A DNA stretch of 15,381 nt from Thermococcus sp. (GTDB lineage: Archaea > Methanobacteriota_B > Thermococci > Thermococcales > Thermococcaceae): the NCBI GenBank assembly GCA_027065835.1, contig JAMONK010000057.1, positions 1 through 15,381 of the forward strand, in the 5' to 3' direction. Position 1 is the first letter of the stretch, and each line of letters opens with the position of its first letter. Position numbers and translations under genes: made by a program. The notes beneath the pieces are model-generated. The model was not told the origin of the DNA, did not search any database, and saw nothing but the letters and a program-made list of their open reading frames with translations. Below are positions 8,059 through 14,934 of this stretch, one piece after another.

Positions 8059-9387
8059 ATGTACCGTTTGATAGACAGAAGGAGCGTTAACAGGATCAAG
8101 AGCATGCTGCAGAGGGGCTATGAAGAGGCAAGGGGAAAGATGGCCGAGGTGGAGTGGCGGCCCCTCCCCAAGGAGAGGGAAAGCTGCACGGTATACGCCG
8201 TTGATGGGAGCCAGGGAAAGCAGCGGCTCAGCGGGACGATATTTTACACCGTCTCCTCCTACGCCTTTGGAAACGGACCAAGCTACCGTCTGGTGTACAC
8301 GAACGCCATGCTCTACAACCAGGGGATATCCGACCAGATAATCCGCCTCCAGATGGAGACCCTTGAGAACAAGCTGGGATTTCTGGCCGCAGAGCTCGGG
8401 GAAGTTGAGTACGTCATGATGGACGGAACGCTGACAGGCTCTCTCACAAGGCCACCGGTTTATCCGGAGAGTGTGAGGGGGATAAATGCTCTCCAGGTCG
8501 TATTAGAGGACGAATTTACTTCCATGATAGAATTCGTACTGAATAGACTTGATCAAAACTATCAAAATCTTGAGTCCCAGCTCAAAAAAGAACAAAAAAG
8601 CTATGATGAAGTAATATTCGCAGAGTCTCTTATGAGAGATGTTTTCAGAAAGTTCTTCAAAAACAAGCTCATTGCTCACTCTAAGGGAATCAGAATAAGA
8701 AACTGTGAAACAGCACCAGAAAAGGTATTAATACCCCTTGAAGCCCTTGAGAGATACAGAGGGAAAAGTGTTGAGGAAGCCGTTGAGAATTTAAGGAAGA
8801 GGTATTGCAGAGAGATAGTAATCGAAGACATCAAAGAAGCTATCCATGTAGTTTTAAGTTATCTCGAGTATCTTTACTCCCTAGAACAACTGCTTAACAT
8901 TAATCTAATTTACGTCGCTAAAAGCTTTTATACAAAACGATTCGCAAAGAAAGCAGGTCTTGGCCTTCCGGATGTACCATACCTGGATTCATATATTAGA
9001 AGCAAATTCGGCGAAGAGATTCCAGGGTATCTCCCCTTTCCAGAACCAGTAAAAGTTGAGCATTCACTTCCAGAACCACTAAAAGGGTTCTTTCCAAAAA
9101 TTGAAAAACTGGGCTCTACAGGCGTTCCTTCTTCATACATCCGCACTATGAAGGGAGGGGTGATATACCTCCTCCAGAGCAACAGGACGATAGACGACGA
9201 GCTCCTGAGCAGGGTACTGTGGCACGAGAGCAATGGGTACTTCAGACCGCTGCAGAGGGCCCATGAGGGTGTTAAAATAGAGAAAAAGGCGTTTGAAGCC
9301 GAACTCGCTGCACTGTTGAACATAATAAAAAAGGAGAGTCCGGAGCTCAGGGTCTTCCTGAAGTACGGACGCTCACCCCTGGAATGA
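8059..9387 (+). CDS. nurA: NurA 5'-3' nuclease, partner of HerA (internally mosaic gene)
   Basis: NurA is a dimeric Mn-dependent nuclease that sits on the HerA hexamer and degrades the 5' strand (and ssDNA) during end resection. Conserved motifs: Asp49 in YAVDGSQG (46-53), Asp122 in [12 protein letters not shown] (118-129), and the C-terminal Tyr394 and His402 in [13 protein letters not shown]. The 442-residue length is typical. I chose ATG 8059 because GGGGGTG (8047-8053) is 5 nt upstream. A GTG at 8053 overlaps the rad50 stop but has no properly spaced SD. Bases about 8505-9125 (residues about 149-355) are about 38% G+C with AAA, GAA, AGA and TTA codons, whereas both ends of the gene are about 53-58% G+C. 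The frame is uninterrupted, so the gene looks functional but recombinant. It ends 23 nt from the stop of a convergent gene, with no T-rich terminator between. Confidence 0.94.
   Translation: MYRLIDRRSVNRIKSMLQRGYEEARGKMAEVEWRPLPKERESCTVYAVDGSQGKQRLSGTIFYTVSSYAFGNGPSYRLVYTNAMLYNQGISDQIIRLQMETLENKLGFLAAELGEVEYVMMDGTLTGSLTRPPVYPESVRGINALQVVLEDEFTSMIEFVLNRLDQNYQNLESQLKKEQKSYDEVIFAESLMRDVFRKFFKNKLIAHSKGIRIRNCETAPEKVLIPLEALERYRGKSVEEAVENLRKRYCREIVIEDIKEAIHVVLSYLEYLYSLEQLLNINLIYVAKSFYTKRFAKKAGLGLPDVPYLDSYIRSKFGEEIPGYLPFPEPVKVEHSLPEPLKGFFPKIEKLGSTGVPSSYIRTMKGGVIYLLQSNRTIDDELLSRVLWHESNGYFRPLQRAHEGVKIEKKAFEAELAALLNIIKKESPELRVFLKYGRSPLE
8505..9125 (+). other. AT-rich mosaic tract inside nurA, probable recombination import
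   Basis: I counted G and C by hand in ten 60-base lines from 8521 to 9120: 21, 19, 21, 25, 25, 21, 18, 26, 28 and 23, that is 227/600 or 38%. The line before (8461-8520) has 28/60 and 8401-8460 has about 32/60; the lines after have 32/60 (9121-9180) and about 34/60 (9181-9240). The shift is abrupt at both ends and keeps the reading frame. Codons for Lys, Glu, Arg, Leu and Asn change to AT-ending forms within the tract. No inserted gene, inverted terminal repeats or target duplication were seen. It therefore resembles homologous replacement by a low-GC Thermococcales allele rather than an insertion. Boundaries are accurate to perhaps 20-30 bp. Confidence 0.75.
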
Positions 9388-9410
9388 AGGGGACTGGGGC
9401 AAAGGGACGA

Positions 9411-11339
9411 TCAGCCCCTCACGGTCGCCTCAAAAGAGGCCACCATACCCGCGTAGTCAGGGCCAACTCCCCTGAGGTACCCTTTCACTTTCCTGGCCGT
9501 GCCCCAGCGATCAGGGCCCGCGAGGACAAGGACCACCTGTCCATTGGACCACACGTCGCTTTTGATGATTATCCCCCTCGTACCGGTCCGAATGGAGTTC
9601 TGCTCGTCCGCGGTAAGGGCCTCCCTGACGTAGGCCCCAACACCGTCGTATGCATCCGGGCCACCCAGGATTATCACGAAGGGGCTCTGCTTGTAGGCAT
9701 CAAACTGAGCCGCGGTCACCCTTTTGACCGAGAAACCCAGGTTCTCAAGCTGGGCACCCAGGAGATCGCCCTTGATGTCCCAGTCTATATCATTTGCCAG
9801 TATCACAACGTCAGGGGTCCCCTTCGAACCCCCCATGACCCAGTTAACGAGGTTATCAAGGACGTTAAGCTCCGCCCCGTTTCCTTCCTCAAGATCAAAG
9901 GAGGTATAGACCGCGCGGTAGGGGCCGTCCATGCGGAGGATTCCTCCCGTGTAGTCCACGGTGTGCGCAAAGACTTCGGGGAAATGCCTTCTCGCGGCCC
10001 ACAGGAACCTCCACATCTCCAAGTCAGGTGGAGAAGGCAGAACGTTAACATCCCGACCGTTCACAGAGACCGAGACGTGATCGTCCATAAAAACCGCGTT
10101 GGAAACCGCATCGGCGAGGGGGAGCTCGGCGGTCATGCTGAAGTTGAAGGACCTGCCGCTCATGTTGGCCATCACCGAGGCGAGTCCCCGCAACAAGGTG
10201 CCGTTGTCTTCCACGAACCTGTTAAGCGCCCTCCTGGCCATCGCACGCTGGCCGTCGGAGAGCACCACCTGCCACCCGACGGTGTCGTAGGAGGAGGGGG
10301 AGATCCCAGAATCCCCAATCATTAGGGTAGAGCCCGTGTTCACGTAGGGGAGCATTACGGAAACGTTCTCAAGACCGCAGGATGAACGGACGACCTCCTC
10401 AAGCTGAAGCAGACCCAGCCCCAGCATTCCCGCGATGCTCGACTCGTTCGTCGAGTTGCCGATGTGAAGGGGATTGGCCCCGTCGAACAGCGTCCCCCCA
10501 GTCACTATCAAACCGGCGTGGCTCGCCTTCAGGTAGCTCTCCAGGGCACGCATCTCCTCGGAGTTGAGACCCCAGTTTGGGAGCCAGAGGTCGGCGAGTA
10601 TGATCGCCTTCGGTCCGATTTTTGATATGGCCCCCGGCAGCTCCGAGGGGGAGATTACCGTTATGTCGTACTTCGCCGCAAGCTGCTCCCAGTGGTGCTC
10701 CCCTATCATCCAATGGGGAACAAGTTTCAGGGGGGTCACCGCGGCCTCGTAGTCGGAGAGGTTGTAGTTATAGAACTCCCGGGAGGCGTTTATCATGTCC
10801 ACAACCGAGTTCAGGGAATCAAGATAGGATCTGGCGTCCACAGACGGGTCAACGATGAGTACCCGCTCCCCGGAGGGGTTGACAACGTAGAACGTATAAA
10901 CCGGGCTCACGGAAACTTTTCCCGTCGGTCCCGTGACCACGACCTTAAAGTCAACCTTAACACCGGGCTGCTGGGCCGGTATGGTGAGCTTCTTGTAGTA
11001 CACGTAAAACTTGCTGGGGTTGTTGCCGTAGTAGCGATTTATTATGGACTGGTATACGTCCCAGCTCTCGCCGGCGGCGGCATCCTTAACGAAAGCGGTT
11101 TTCCATTCACCATCGTTCACACGGTAGTAGGCGGTGATGTTCTTCGGCGGAAACATGTCCGCAACGTAGAAGTACACGACCTCCTCGGTACCGGGCTGTA
11201 TGGCGTGGCCACTTGGGGCGTTTCCTACGATTATCAGCGGCGGGTAAATCTTGTTCACGATAACGGTGGCCGAAGCAACTGCCATCACGGAGCAGAAGAG
11301 AATTAGGATAAAGAACAGTGCGGGAACCCTCCCTCTCAT
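9411..11339 (-). CDS. Secreted multidomain protein with GATase-like core and S-layer/cell-wall-binding-like C-terminal domain
   Basis: The product has a typical signal peptide (basic MRGR, hydrophobic core, ASA cleavage site near residue 24) and about 620 extracellular residues. Residues about 25-155 are beta-rich and look Ig/FN3-like (e.g. ITAYYRVNDGEW). Residues about 160-500 look like a Rossmann/class I glutamine-amidotransferase-like fold, with strands VLIVDPSVD, KAIILADLWLP and AGLIVTGGT and a terminal 'GGILRMDGPYR...LDNLVNWV'. Residues about 510-615 resemble the domain found in archaeal S-layer proteins and CW-binding-repeat proteins (PDVVILANDID, FVIILGGPDAYDGVG, IIIKSDVWSNGQVVLVLAGP). 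Several N-x-S/T sequons are present. No catalytic triad of an active amidotransferase is evident, so a binding or structural surface role is more likely. ATG 11339 is favoured over the adjacent GTG 11342 because GGTGAT (minus strand, 11345-11350) is 5 nt from it. It is divergent from the FecCD-ABC genes. Confidence 0.8.
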   Translation of the reverse strand: MRGRVPALFFILILFCSVMAVASATVIVNKIYPPLIIVGNAPSGHAIQPGTEEVVYFYVADMFPPKNITAYYRVNDGEWKTAFVKDAAAGESWDVYQSIINRYYGNNPSKFYVYYKKLTIPAQQPGVKVDFKVVVTGPTGKVSVSPVYTFYVVNPSGERVLIVDPSVDARSYLDSLNSVVDMINASREFYNYNLSDYEAAVTPLKLVPHWMIGEHHWEQLAAKYDITVISPSELPGAISKIGPKAIILADLWLPNWGLNSEEMRALESYLKASHAGLIVTGGTLFDGANPLHIGNSTNESSIAGMLGLGLLQLEEVVRSSCGLENVSVMLPYVNTGSTLMIGDSGISPSSYDTVGWQVVLSDGQRAMARRALNRFVEDNGTLLRGLASVMANMSGRSFNFSMTAELPLADAVSNAVFMDDHVSVSVNGRDVNVLPSPPDLEMWRFLWAARRHFPEVFAHTVDYTGGILRMDGPYRAVYTSFDLEEGNGAELNVLDNLVNWVMGGSKGTPDVVILANDIDWDIKGDLLGAQLENLGFSVKRVTAAQFDAYKQSPFVIILGGPDAYDGVGAYVREALTADEQNSIRTGTRGIIIKSDVWSNGQVVLVLAGPDRWGTARKVKGYLRGVGPDYAGMVASFEATVRG

Positions 11340-11370
11340 CACGCATCACCATCCAGAGTAGGTCATCGAA

Positions 11371-11380
11371 GTATTTATAG
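11371..11380 (-). promoter_or_regulatory. TATA box of the secreted-protein gene
   Basis: On the minus strand the sequence is CTATAAATAC, a strong TATA element. Transcription would start near 11350, leaving a very short leader that still carries GGTGAT just before the start codon. The plus-strand reading of the same bases (TATTTATA) is also TATA-like, so the site might fire both ways. Confidence 0.6.
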
Positions 11381-11404
11381 GTTCCCTAGTCCTCGGAAGG
11401 CGTT

Positions 11405-11419
11405 CCGAAAGATTTAAAC
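11405..11419 (+). promoter_or_regulatory. BRE/TATA promoter of the FecCD-ABC operon
   Basis: CCGAAAGATTTAAAC matches the common Thermococcus arrangement of a purine-rich BRE (CGAAAG) followed by TTTAAA (11413-11418). Transcription is predicted near 11440, practically at the ATG at 11443. This makes the ATG at 11422 an unlikely start from this promoter. Confidence 0.55.
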
Positions 11420-11442
11420 GAATGGACAAAAAATCCAGGCAC

Positions 11443-12447
11443 ATGAGAAAGTGGCTCCCCGCACTGGCATTCCTTTCACTGGTATCCCTCTTCCTGGGCG
11501 TTTACGTTGGTTCGGTGGGAGTCCCCGCGTCGCAGGTGAGCACCGGGATAGCCTACGGCGTGGCGAGGGCCCTTCACCTAACCACCACATCGAAACCCCC
11601 GAAGTTCTTCGTGATAATATGGGAGATCAGACTCCCGAGGGTCCTGCTCGCGTACCTCGTCGGCCTGGCACTCGCGTCCGCAGGTGTTGCAGCTCAGGCA
11701 CTGTTTAAAAACCCCCTGGCGGACCCGTACATCATAGGCGTGAGCGCGGGCGCCAGCATCGGGGCGGCGATAGCGTCAGTCTACGCCCCCTCACAGATGG
11801 GCCCCTTTGCCCTGGTCTTCGCGGTGTTCTCGGTTCTCGTTGTTTACAGCGCGGCAAAGGTCGATGGTAACGTTCCTGTGGACACATTGCTCCTGGCGGG
11901 GGTCGCGTACGGGTTCATGGCCAGTGCGGTAACGTGGTACATAATACTCAAAGAGGGCGAGAGGGCCCGCGTTACGTGGATGTGGATGATGGGAAGTTTC
12001 AACGGCGCATCCTGGGCCAACGTGGGGCAGATGGCCGTGGTAACCCTTCTGGGCACCGGCTTCTTGATATGGAAGTGGCGCGAGCTCAACCTTCTGCTTC
12101 TCGGGGAGGAGAGCGTGGCACTCGGTCTCGATGTCTCCCTCTACCGGAAGCTCACAGTGGGTGCTATTGCACTGTTAACGGCGTTTGCCGTCTCAACGGC
12201 AGGCATAATAGGGTTCGTGGGGCTTGTGGCGCCGCACATCATGCGCATCCTCCTTGGACCCAACCACAGAAGGCTGACGCCCGCCGCTGCGCTTCTCGGG
12301 GGGGTGCTGCTAGTCACGGCGGACCTCGTAGCCAGGGTACTATCAAGGCCGACCGAGATCCCTGTCGGGATAGTAACGGCACTCATGGGGGCACCCTTCT
12401 TTCTTTACCTCCTGCGGAAGCACAGAAAGGGGGTGTTCACCGCATGA
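11443..12447 (+). CDS. FecCD/BtuC-family ABC transporter permease (iron-chelate, heme or cobalamin type)
   Basis: This is a polytopic membrane protein of about 334 residues with about ten hydrophobic segments, the normal size for FecCD/BtuC permeases. Family motifs are clear: NPLADPYIIGVSAGASIGA after the second helix region, TLLLAGVAYGF in the middle, and GIIGFVGLVAPHIMRILLGPNHRRLTP near the C-terminus, which contains the cytoplasmic loop contacting the ATPase. It would form a homodimeric channel for a siderophore, heme, cobalamin or similar ligand. The start is uncertain. ATG 11422 adds MDKKSRH but lies 4 nt after the TATA element and has no SD; ATG 11443 fits a leaderless message. The stop overlaps the ATPase start (ATGA, 12444-12447). 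No substrate-binding protein gene of the usual BtuF/FepB type is next to it. Confidence 0.9.
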   Translation: MRKWLPALAFLSLVSLFLGVYVGSVGVPASQVSTGIAYGVARALHLTTTSKPPKFFVIIWEIRLPRVLLAYLVGLALASAGVAAQALFKNPLADPYIIGVSAGASIGAAIASVYAPSQMGPFALVFAVFSVLVVYSAAKVDGNVPVDTLLLAGVAYGFMASAVTWYIILKEGERARVTWMWMMGSFNGASWANVGQMAVVTLLGTGFLIWKWRELNLLLLGEESVALGLDVSLYRKLTVGAIALLTAFAVSTAGIIGFVGLVAPHIMRILLGPNHRRLTPAAALLGGVLLVTADLVARVLSRPTEIPVGIVTALMGAPFFLYLLRKHRKGVFTA

Positions 12448-13163
12448 GGCTCGATGTTGATATATCCTTCTCGTACGGCGAGGTCGAGGTTCTAAAGGAC
12501 GTTGAGTTCTCGGCCCGAAAGGGGGAGTTGCTTGCCATAATCGGGCCAAACGGAGCAGGGAAATCAACGCTCCTGAAGTGCATGGTGGGCATACTGAAAC
12601 CCCGGGGACACGTAACGGTGGACGGGGCGGACGTACTCTCACTGAAACCAAAGGAGAGGGCAAGGATGATAACCTACGTTCCTCAGAGCGCCCTCCCCGA
12701 GTTCACCTTCACGATAGAGGAGTTCGTTGAGATGGGGACCTACGCAACAAGGGGGAGCGTGAGAAGGGCCCTGGAAACGGTAGGACTCTGGGAAAGGAAG
12801 GATGAACCTGTGACGAACCTCAGCGGTGGGGAGTACCAGCTGACCCTGATAGCGAGGGCACTGGCACAGGACAGCAGGGTGGTACTACTGGATGAACCTA
12901 CCTCCCACCTGGATATAAACCACACCCTCCAGGTGATGGAACTGCTCAGGGGGATGAAGGAGGAGCACGTGACAATCCCCGTCCTCCACGACCTGAACCT
13001 CGCGCTGACCTACGCGGACAGGCTGATACTGCTCCACAGGGGCAGGAAAAGGTGGGAGGGAAAACCGGAGGAGCTCGAACCATCCGTTCTGGAGGAGGTG
13101 TACGGAGTCAAGGTCAAAATCCTGGAGATCGAGGGGGAGAGACTGCTCCTAGCAGCACCCTAG
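12444..13163 (+). CDS. ABC transporter ATP-binding protein, FepC/BtuD type
   Basis: The 239-residue nucleotide-binding subunit partners the overlapping FecCD permease. Walker A GPNGAGKST (34-42), Q-loop Gln81 (TYVPQSA), signature LSGGEYQ (126-132), Walker B VVLLDEP (146-152), D-loop SHLD (154-157), and switch histidine in VLHDLNLALTYADRL (H182) are all intact. The HDLN and YADR pattern is characteristic of the iron-chelate/cobalamin/heme importer group. The signature has Tyr at the position usually held by Arg, Gln or Trp, a variable site. ATG is used in an ATGA overlap, so it is coupled to the permease. The next gene has its own promoter 5-13 nt after the stop. Confidence 0.92.
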   Translation: MRLDVDISFSYGEVEVLKDVEFSARKGELLAIIGPNGAGKSTLLKCMVGILKPRGHVTVDGADVLSLKPKERARMITYVPQSALPEFTFTIEEFVEMGTYATRGSVRRALETVGLWERKDEPVTNLSGGEYQLTLIARALAQDSRVVLLDEPTSHLDINHTLQVMELLRGMKEEHVTIPVLHDLNLALTYADRLILLHRGRKRWEGKPEELEPSVLEEVYGVKVKILEIEGERLLLAAP

Positions 13164-13205
13164 CAAAGGTTTAAAACATGAGGAGAAAATAGGCTCAGGG
13201 GTGAG
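13163..13205 (+). promoter_or_regulatory. Promoter and ribosome binding site of the proteasome beta gene
   Basis: GCAAAGG (13163-13169) followed by TTTAAAA (13170-13176) is a standard Thermococcus BRE/TATA pair that overlaps the end of the preceding gene. Transcription should begin near 13198-13200. AGGGGTGAG at 13197-13205 precedes the ATG at 13209, so the leader is very short. Confidence 0.6.
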
Positions 13206-13208
13206 AGA

Positions 13209-13811
13209 ATGGAGACCAAGAAGACCGGAACCACCACCGTGGGAATAAAGGTTAAAGAGGGGGTTGTGCTTGCCGCCGACACCCAGGCTTCACTCGACCA
13301 CATGGTCGAAACCCTCAACATCAAGAAGATAGTCCCGATAACCGACAGGATAGCCATCACAACAGCCGGAAGCGTTGGGGATGTGCAGGCACTGGCCAGG
13401 ATGCTGGAGGCCGAGGCACGGTACTACCAGTTCACGTGGGGCAAACCCATGACGACGCGGGCCATGGCCAACCTGCTCAGCAACGTCCTTCAGGAGAACA
13501 AGTGGTTCCCGTACATGGTGCAGATAATAATCGGCGGCTACGTCGATGAACCAACGCTGGCGAGCCTTGATCCCCTCGGTGGCCTGGTGTTCGACGATTA
13601 CACGGCAACTGGCTCCGGGAGTCCCTTTGCGATAGCCGTTCTTGAGGACGGTTACAGCAAGGAGATGAGTGTTGAGGACGCGAGGGAGCTGGCGGTAAGG
13701 GCCGTAAAAACCGCCGGAAAGAGGGACGTCTACACCGGAAGCAAGAAGGTACAGGTCGTTGTCATAACGAACGCGGGCATGAAAGAGGAGTTCGTGGAGT
13801 TCAAGGACTGA
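13209..13811 (+). CDS. psmB: 20S proteasome beta subunit
   Basis: This is an N-terminal threonine peptidase of the archaeal 20S core. The 200-residue precursor has a 7-residue propeptide (METKKTG) cut before Thr8, which becomes catalytic Thr1. In mature numbering Asp17 (AADTQAS), Lys33 (NIKKIVPI), the GS47-48 turn (TTAGSVGD), Ser129 (TATGSGS) and Asp166 (GKRDVYTGS) are all in place. Position 19, commonly Arg in beta subunits, is Gln, and position 169 is Thr rather than Ser. Thermococcales usually have two beta paralogues; the TQASLDHM segment suggests one particular paralogue, but I cannot say firmly which. It is transcribed from its own promoter. The following region contains T4 runs that may serve as terminator. 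Confidence 0.95.
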   Translation: METKKTGTTTVGIKVKEGVVLAADTQASLDHMVETLNIKKIVPITDRIAITTAGSVGDVQALARMLEAEARYYQFTWGKPMTTRAMANLLSNVLQENKWFPYMVQIIIGGYVDEPTLASLDPLGGLVFDDYTATGSGSPFAIAVLEDGYSKEMSVEDARELAVRAVKTAGKRDVYTGSKKVQVVVITNAGMKEEFVEFKD

Positions 13812-13842
13812 AAATCTTTTAACCTTTTCACCCCATCAGGTT
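13812..13842 (+). promoter_or_regulatory. Promoter region of the metallopeptidase-like gene, overlapping the psmB terminator region
   Basis: AAAATCTTTTAAC (13811-13823) combines a BRE-like A tract with TATA-like CTTTTAAC. Its centre is about 25 nt before the ATG at 13845, so the transcript is probably leaderless or nearly so; AGGTT at 13838-13842 is at best a weak SD. The two TTTT runs (13817-13820 and 13825-13828) could also end the psmB transcript. Confidence 0.45.
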
Positions 13843-13844
13843 CC

Positions 13845-14933
13845 ATGAGCGGATCCGGGAAAAAACTGGTCGCAGTGGCGCTGGTGCTTCTCTTCTTCAC
13901 CACCACGTACGCCGCCGTTAGGGTAAGCTGCGAGACCGAACCCGTTCTCCAGCAGGCCAGGGAGATTCTGAAGGAAGTCCAGGAGATAAGGGGGCTGAAG
14001 TTCAAGGAAGAACCCCAGATCATAGTGATAAGCAGGGCGGAGGCCCTGGCGATGTGGAAGCCATCGAAGGAAGACCTGGAGACCATGAGGGTGATGGAGC
14101 ACGTGTACAAGATGAGCCTCCTCATAAGGCCCGACTATCCCTTCCTGAGGAGGAAGGAAGAGCAGAGGGCCGGCTGGATGGCGGCGACGGTGGGGGACAA
14201 GATATACATAATCCGGGAGAACTTTCTGGGCAACCTGGACACGGCCCGCAGGGCGCTGGCCCACGAGTCCGTACACGTCCTTCAGAAGCAGTGGTTCAAC
14301 GCAAAGTACGGGGCAGATACGTTTGATGGAACGCTCGCAGTAAGGGCGCTCGTTGAAGGAGACGCGGATCTGGTTGCGGACTTGTACTGCGAGAGAAACG
14401 GCATCCCGATCCACAAAATAACATCCCTGAGCGGCGATCCCGTAACCGACATAAACATCTTTCCCTACGTCTTCGGAGACTCCTTCGTACGCTACCTCTA
14501 CGAAAAAGGCGGATGGAAGCTAGTCAATGGGGCGTACAAAAGGTATCCAGAGAGTACAGCGCAGATAATGCATCCACAACTCTACCTCGCCAACGTGACG
14601 CCTGTGAACGTGAGCGTTCAGGTGCCTGGGGGCTGGGACGTCCTCTACAACGACAGGATGGGGGAGTTCTACGTTTACATCCTGATGAGAGACCACGGGG
14701 TTAAGAACGATACCGCCTGGCGGATCGCGTCCTTCTGGCGGGGGGACCGGCTCGTTCTGGCGAAGAAAGGTGACGAATATATCCTCCTGTGGAAGGTAGA
14801 GTTCCAGAACGGGAGCGCGGCCAGGGAGTTCACGGAAGAACTCGAGACGCTCATAAAAGGCAACACGTACGCAAACTACACGGTAAACCTGGAGGGAAGT
14901 TCCGTCACCCTGAAATCGGAGAGGAGGGAATGA
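13845..14933 (+). CDS. Membrane-anchored or secreted HExxH zinc metallopeptidase-like protein
   Basis: The 362-residue product begins with a short basic stretch and a hydrophobic segment (about 7-25), acting as signal peptide or anchor, so the rest is probably outside the cell. ALAHESVHVLQ carries HExxH (H140, E141, H144). LVEGDADLVADLY (169-181) supplies Glu171, the likely third zinc ligand 27 residues after H144, a gluzincin-like layout. A further segment, YPESTAQIMHPQLY (234-247), resembles a conserved 'ST.QI.HP..Y' motif that I associate with poorly characterised extracellular HExxH proteins. Asn-x-Ser/Thr sequons occur in the C-terminal part. It lies between a proteasome subunit and threonine synthase, but nothing ties it functionally to either. 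Substrate and activity are unknown. The ATG has no strong SD and fits a leaderless start. Confidence 0.75.
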   Translation: MSGSGKKLVAVALVLLFFTTTYAAVRVSCETEPVLQQAREILKEVQEIRGLKFKEEPQIIVISRAEALAMWKPSKEDLETMRVMEHVYKMSLLIRPDYPFLRRKEEQRAGWMAATVGDKIYIIRENFLGNLDTARRALAHESVHVLQKQWFNAKYGADTFDGTLAVRALVEGDADLVADLYCERNGIPIHKITSLSGDPVTDINIFPYVFGDSFVRYLYEKGGWKLVNGAYKRYPESTAQIMHPQLYLANVTPVNVSVQVPGGWDVLYNDRMGEFYVYILMRDHGVKNDTAWRIASFWRGDRLVLAKKGDEYILLWKVEFQNGSAAREFTEELETLIKGNTYANYTVNLEGSSVTLKSERRE

Positions 14934-14934
14934 T

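Noticed and set aside
8505-9125. Mobile element or separate gene inserted into nurA
   Set aside because: No transposase, terminal repeats or target duplication are seen, the frame continues through it, and the total NurA length is normal, so replacement is more likely than insertion.
10692-11306. 204-codon plus-strand open frame opposite the secreted-protein gene
   Set aside because: No SD or promoter is evident, and the Val/Gly/His-rich translation is a frame shadow; the minus-strand frame has signal peptide and domain features.
11934-12443. Upstream extension of the ABC ATPase reading frame to 11934
   Set aside because: The extension lies inside the permease gene in another frame and gives low-complexity sequence; the ATGA overlap at 12444 gives a standard 239-residue ATPase.
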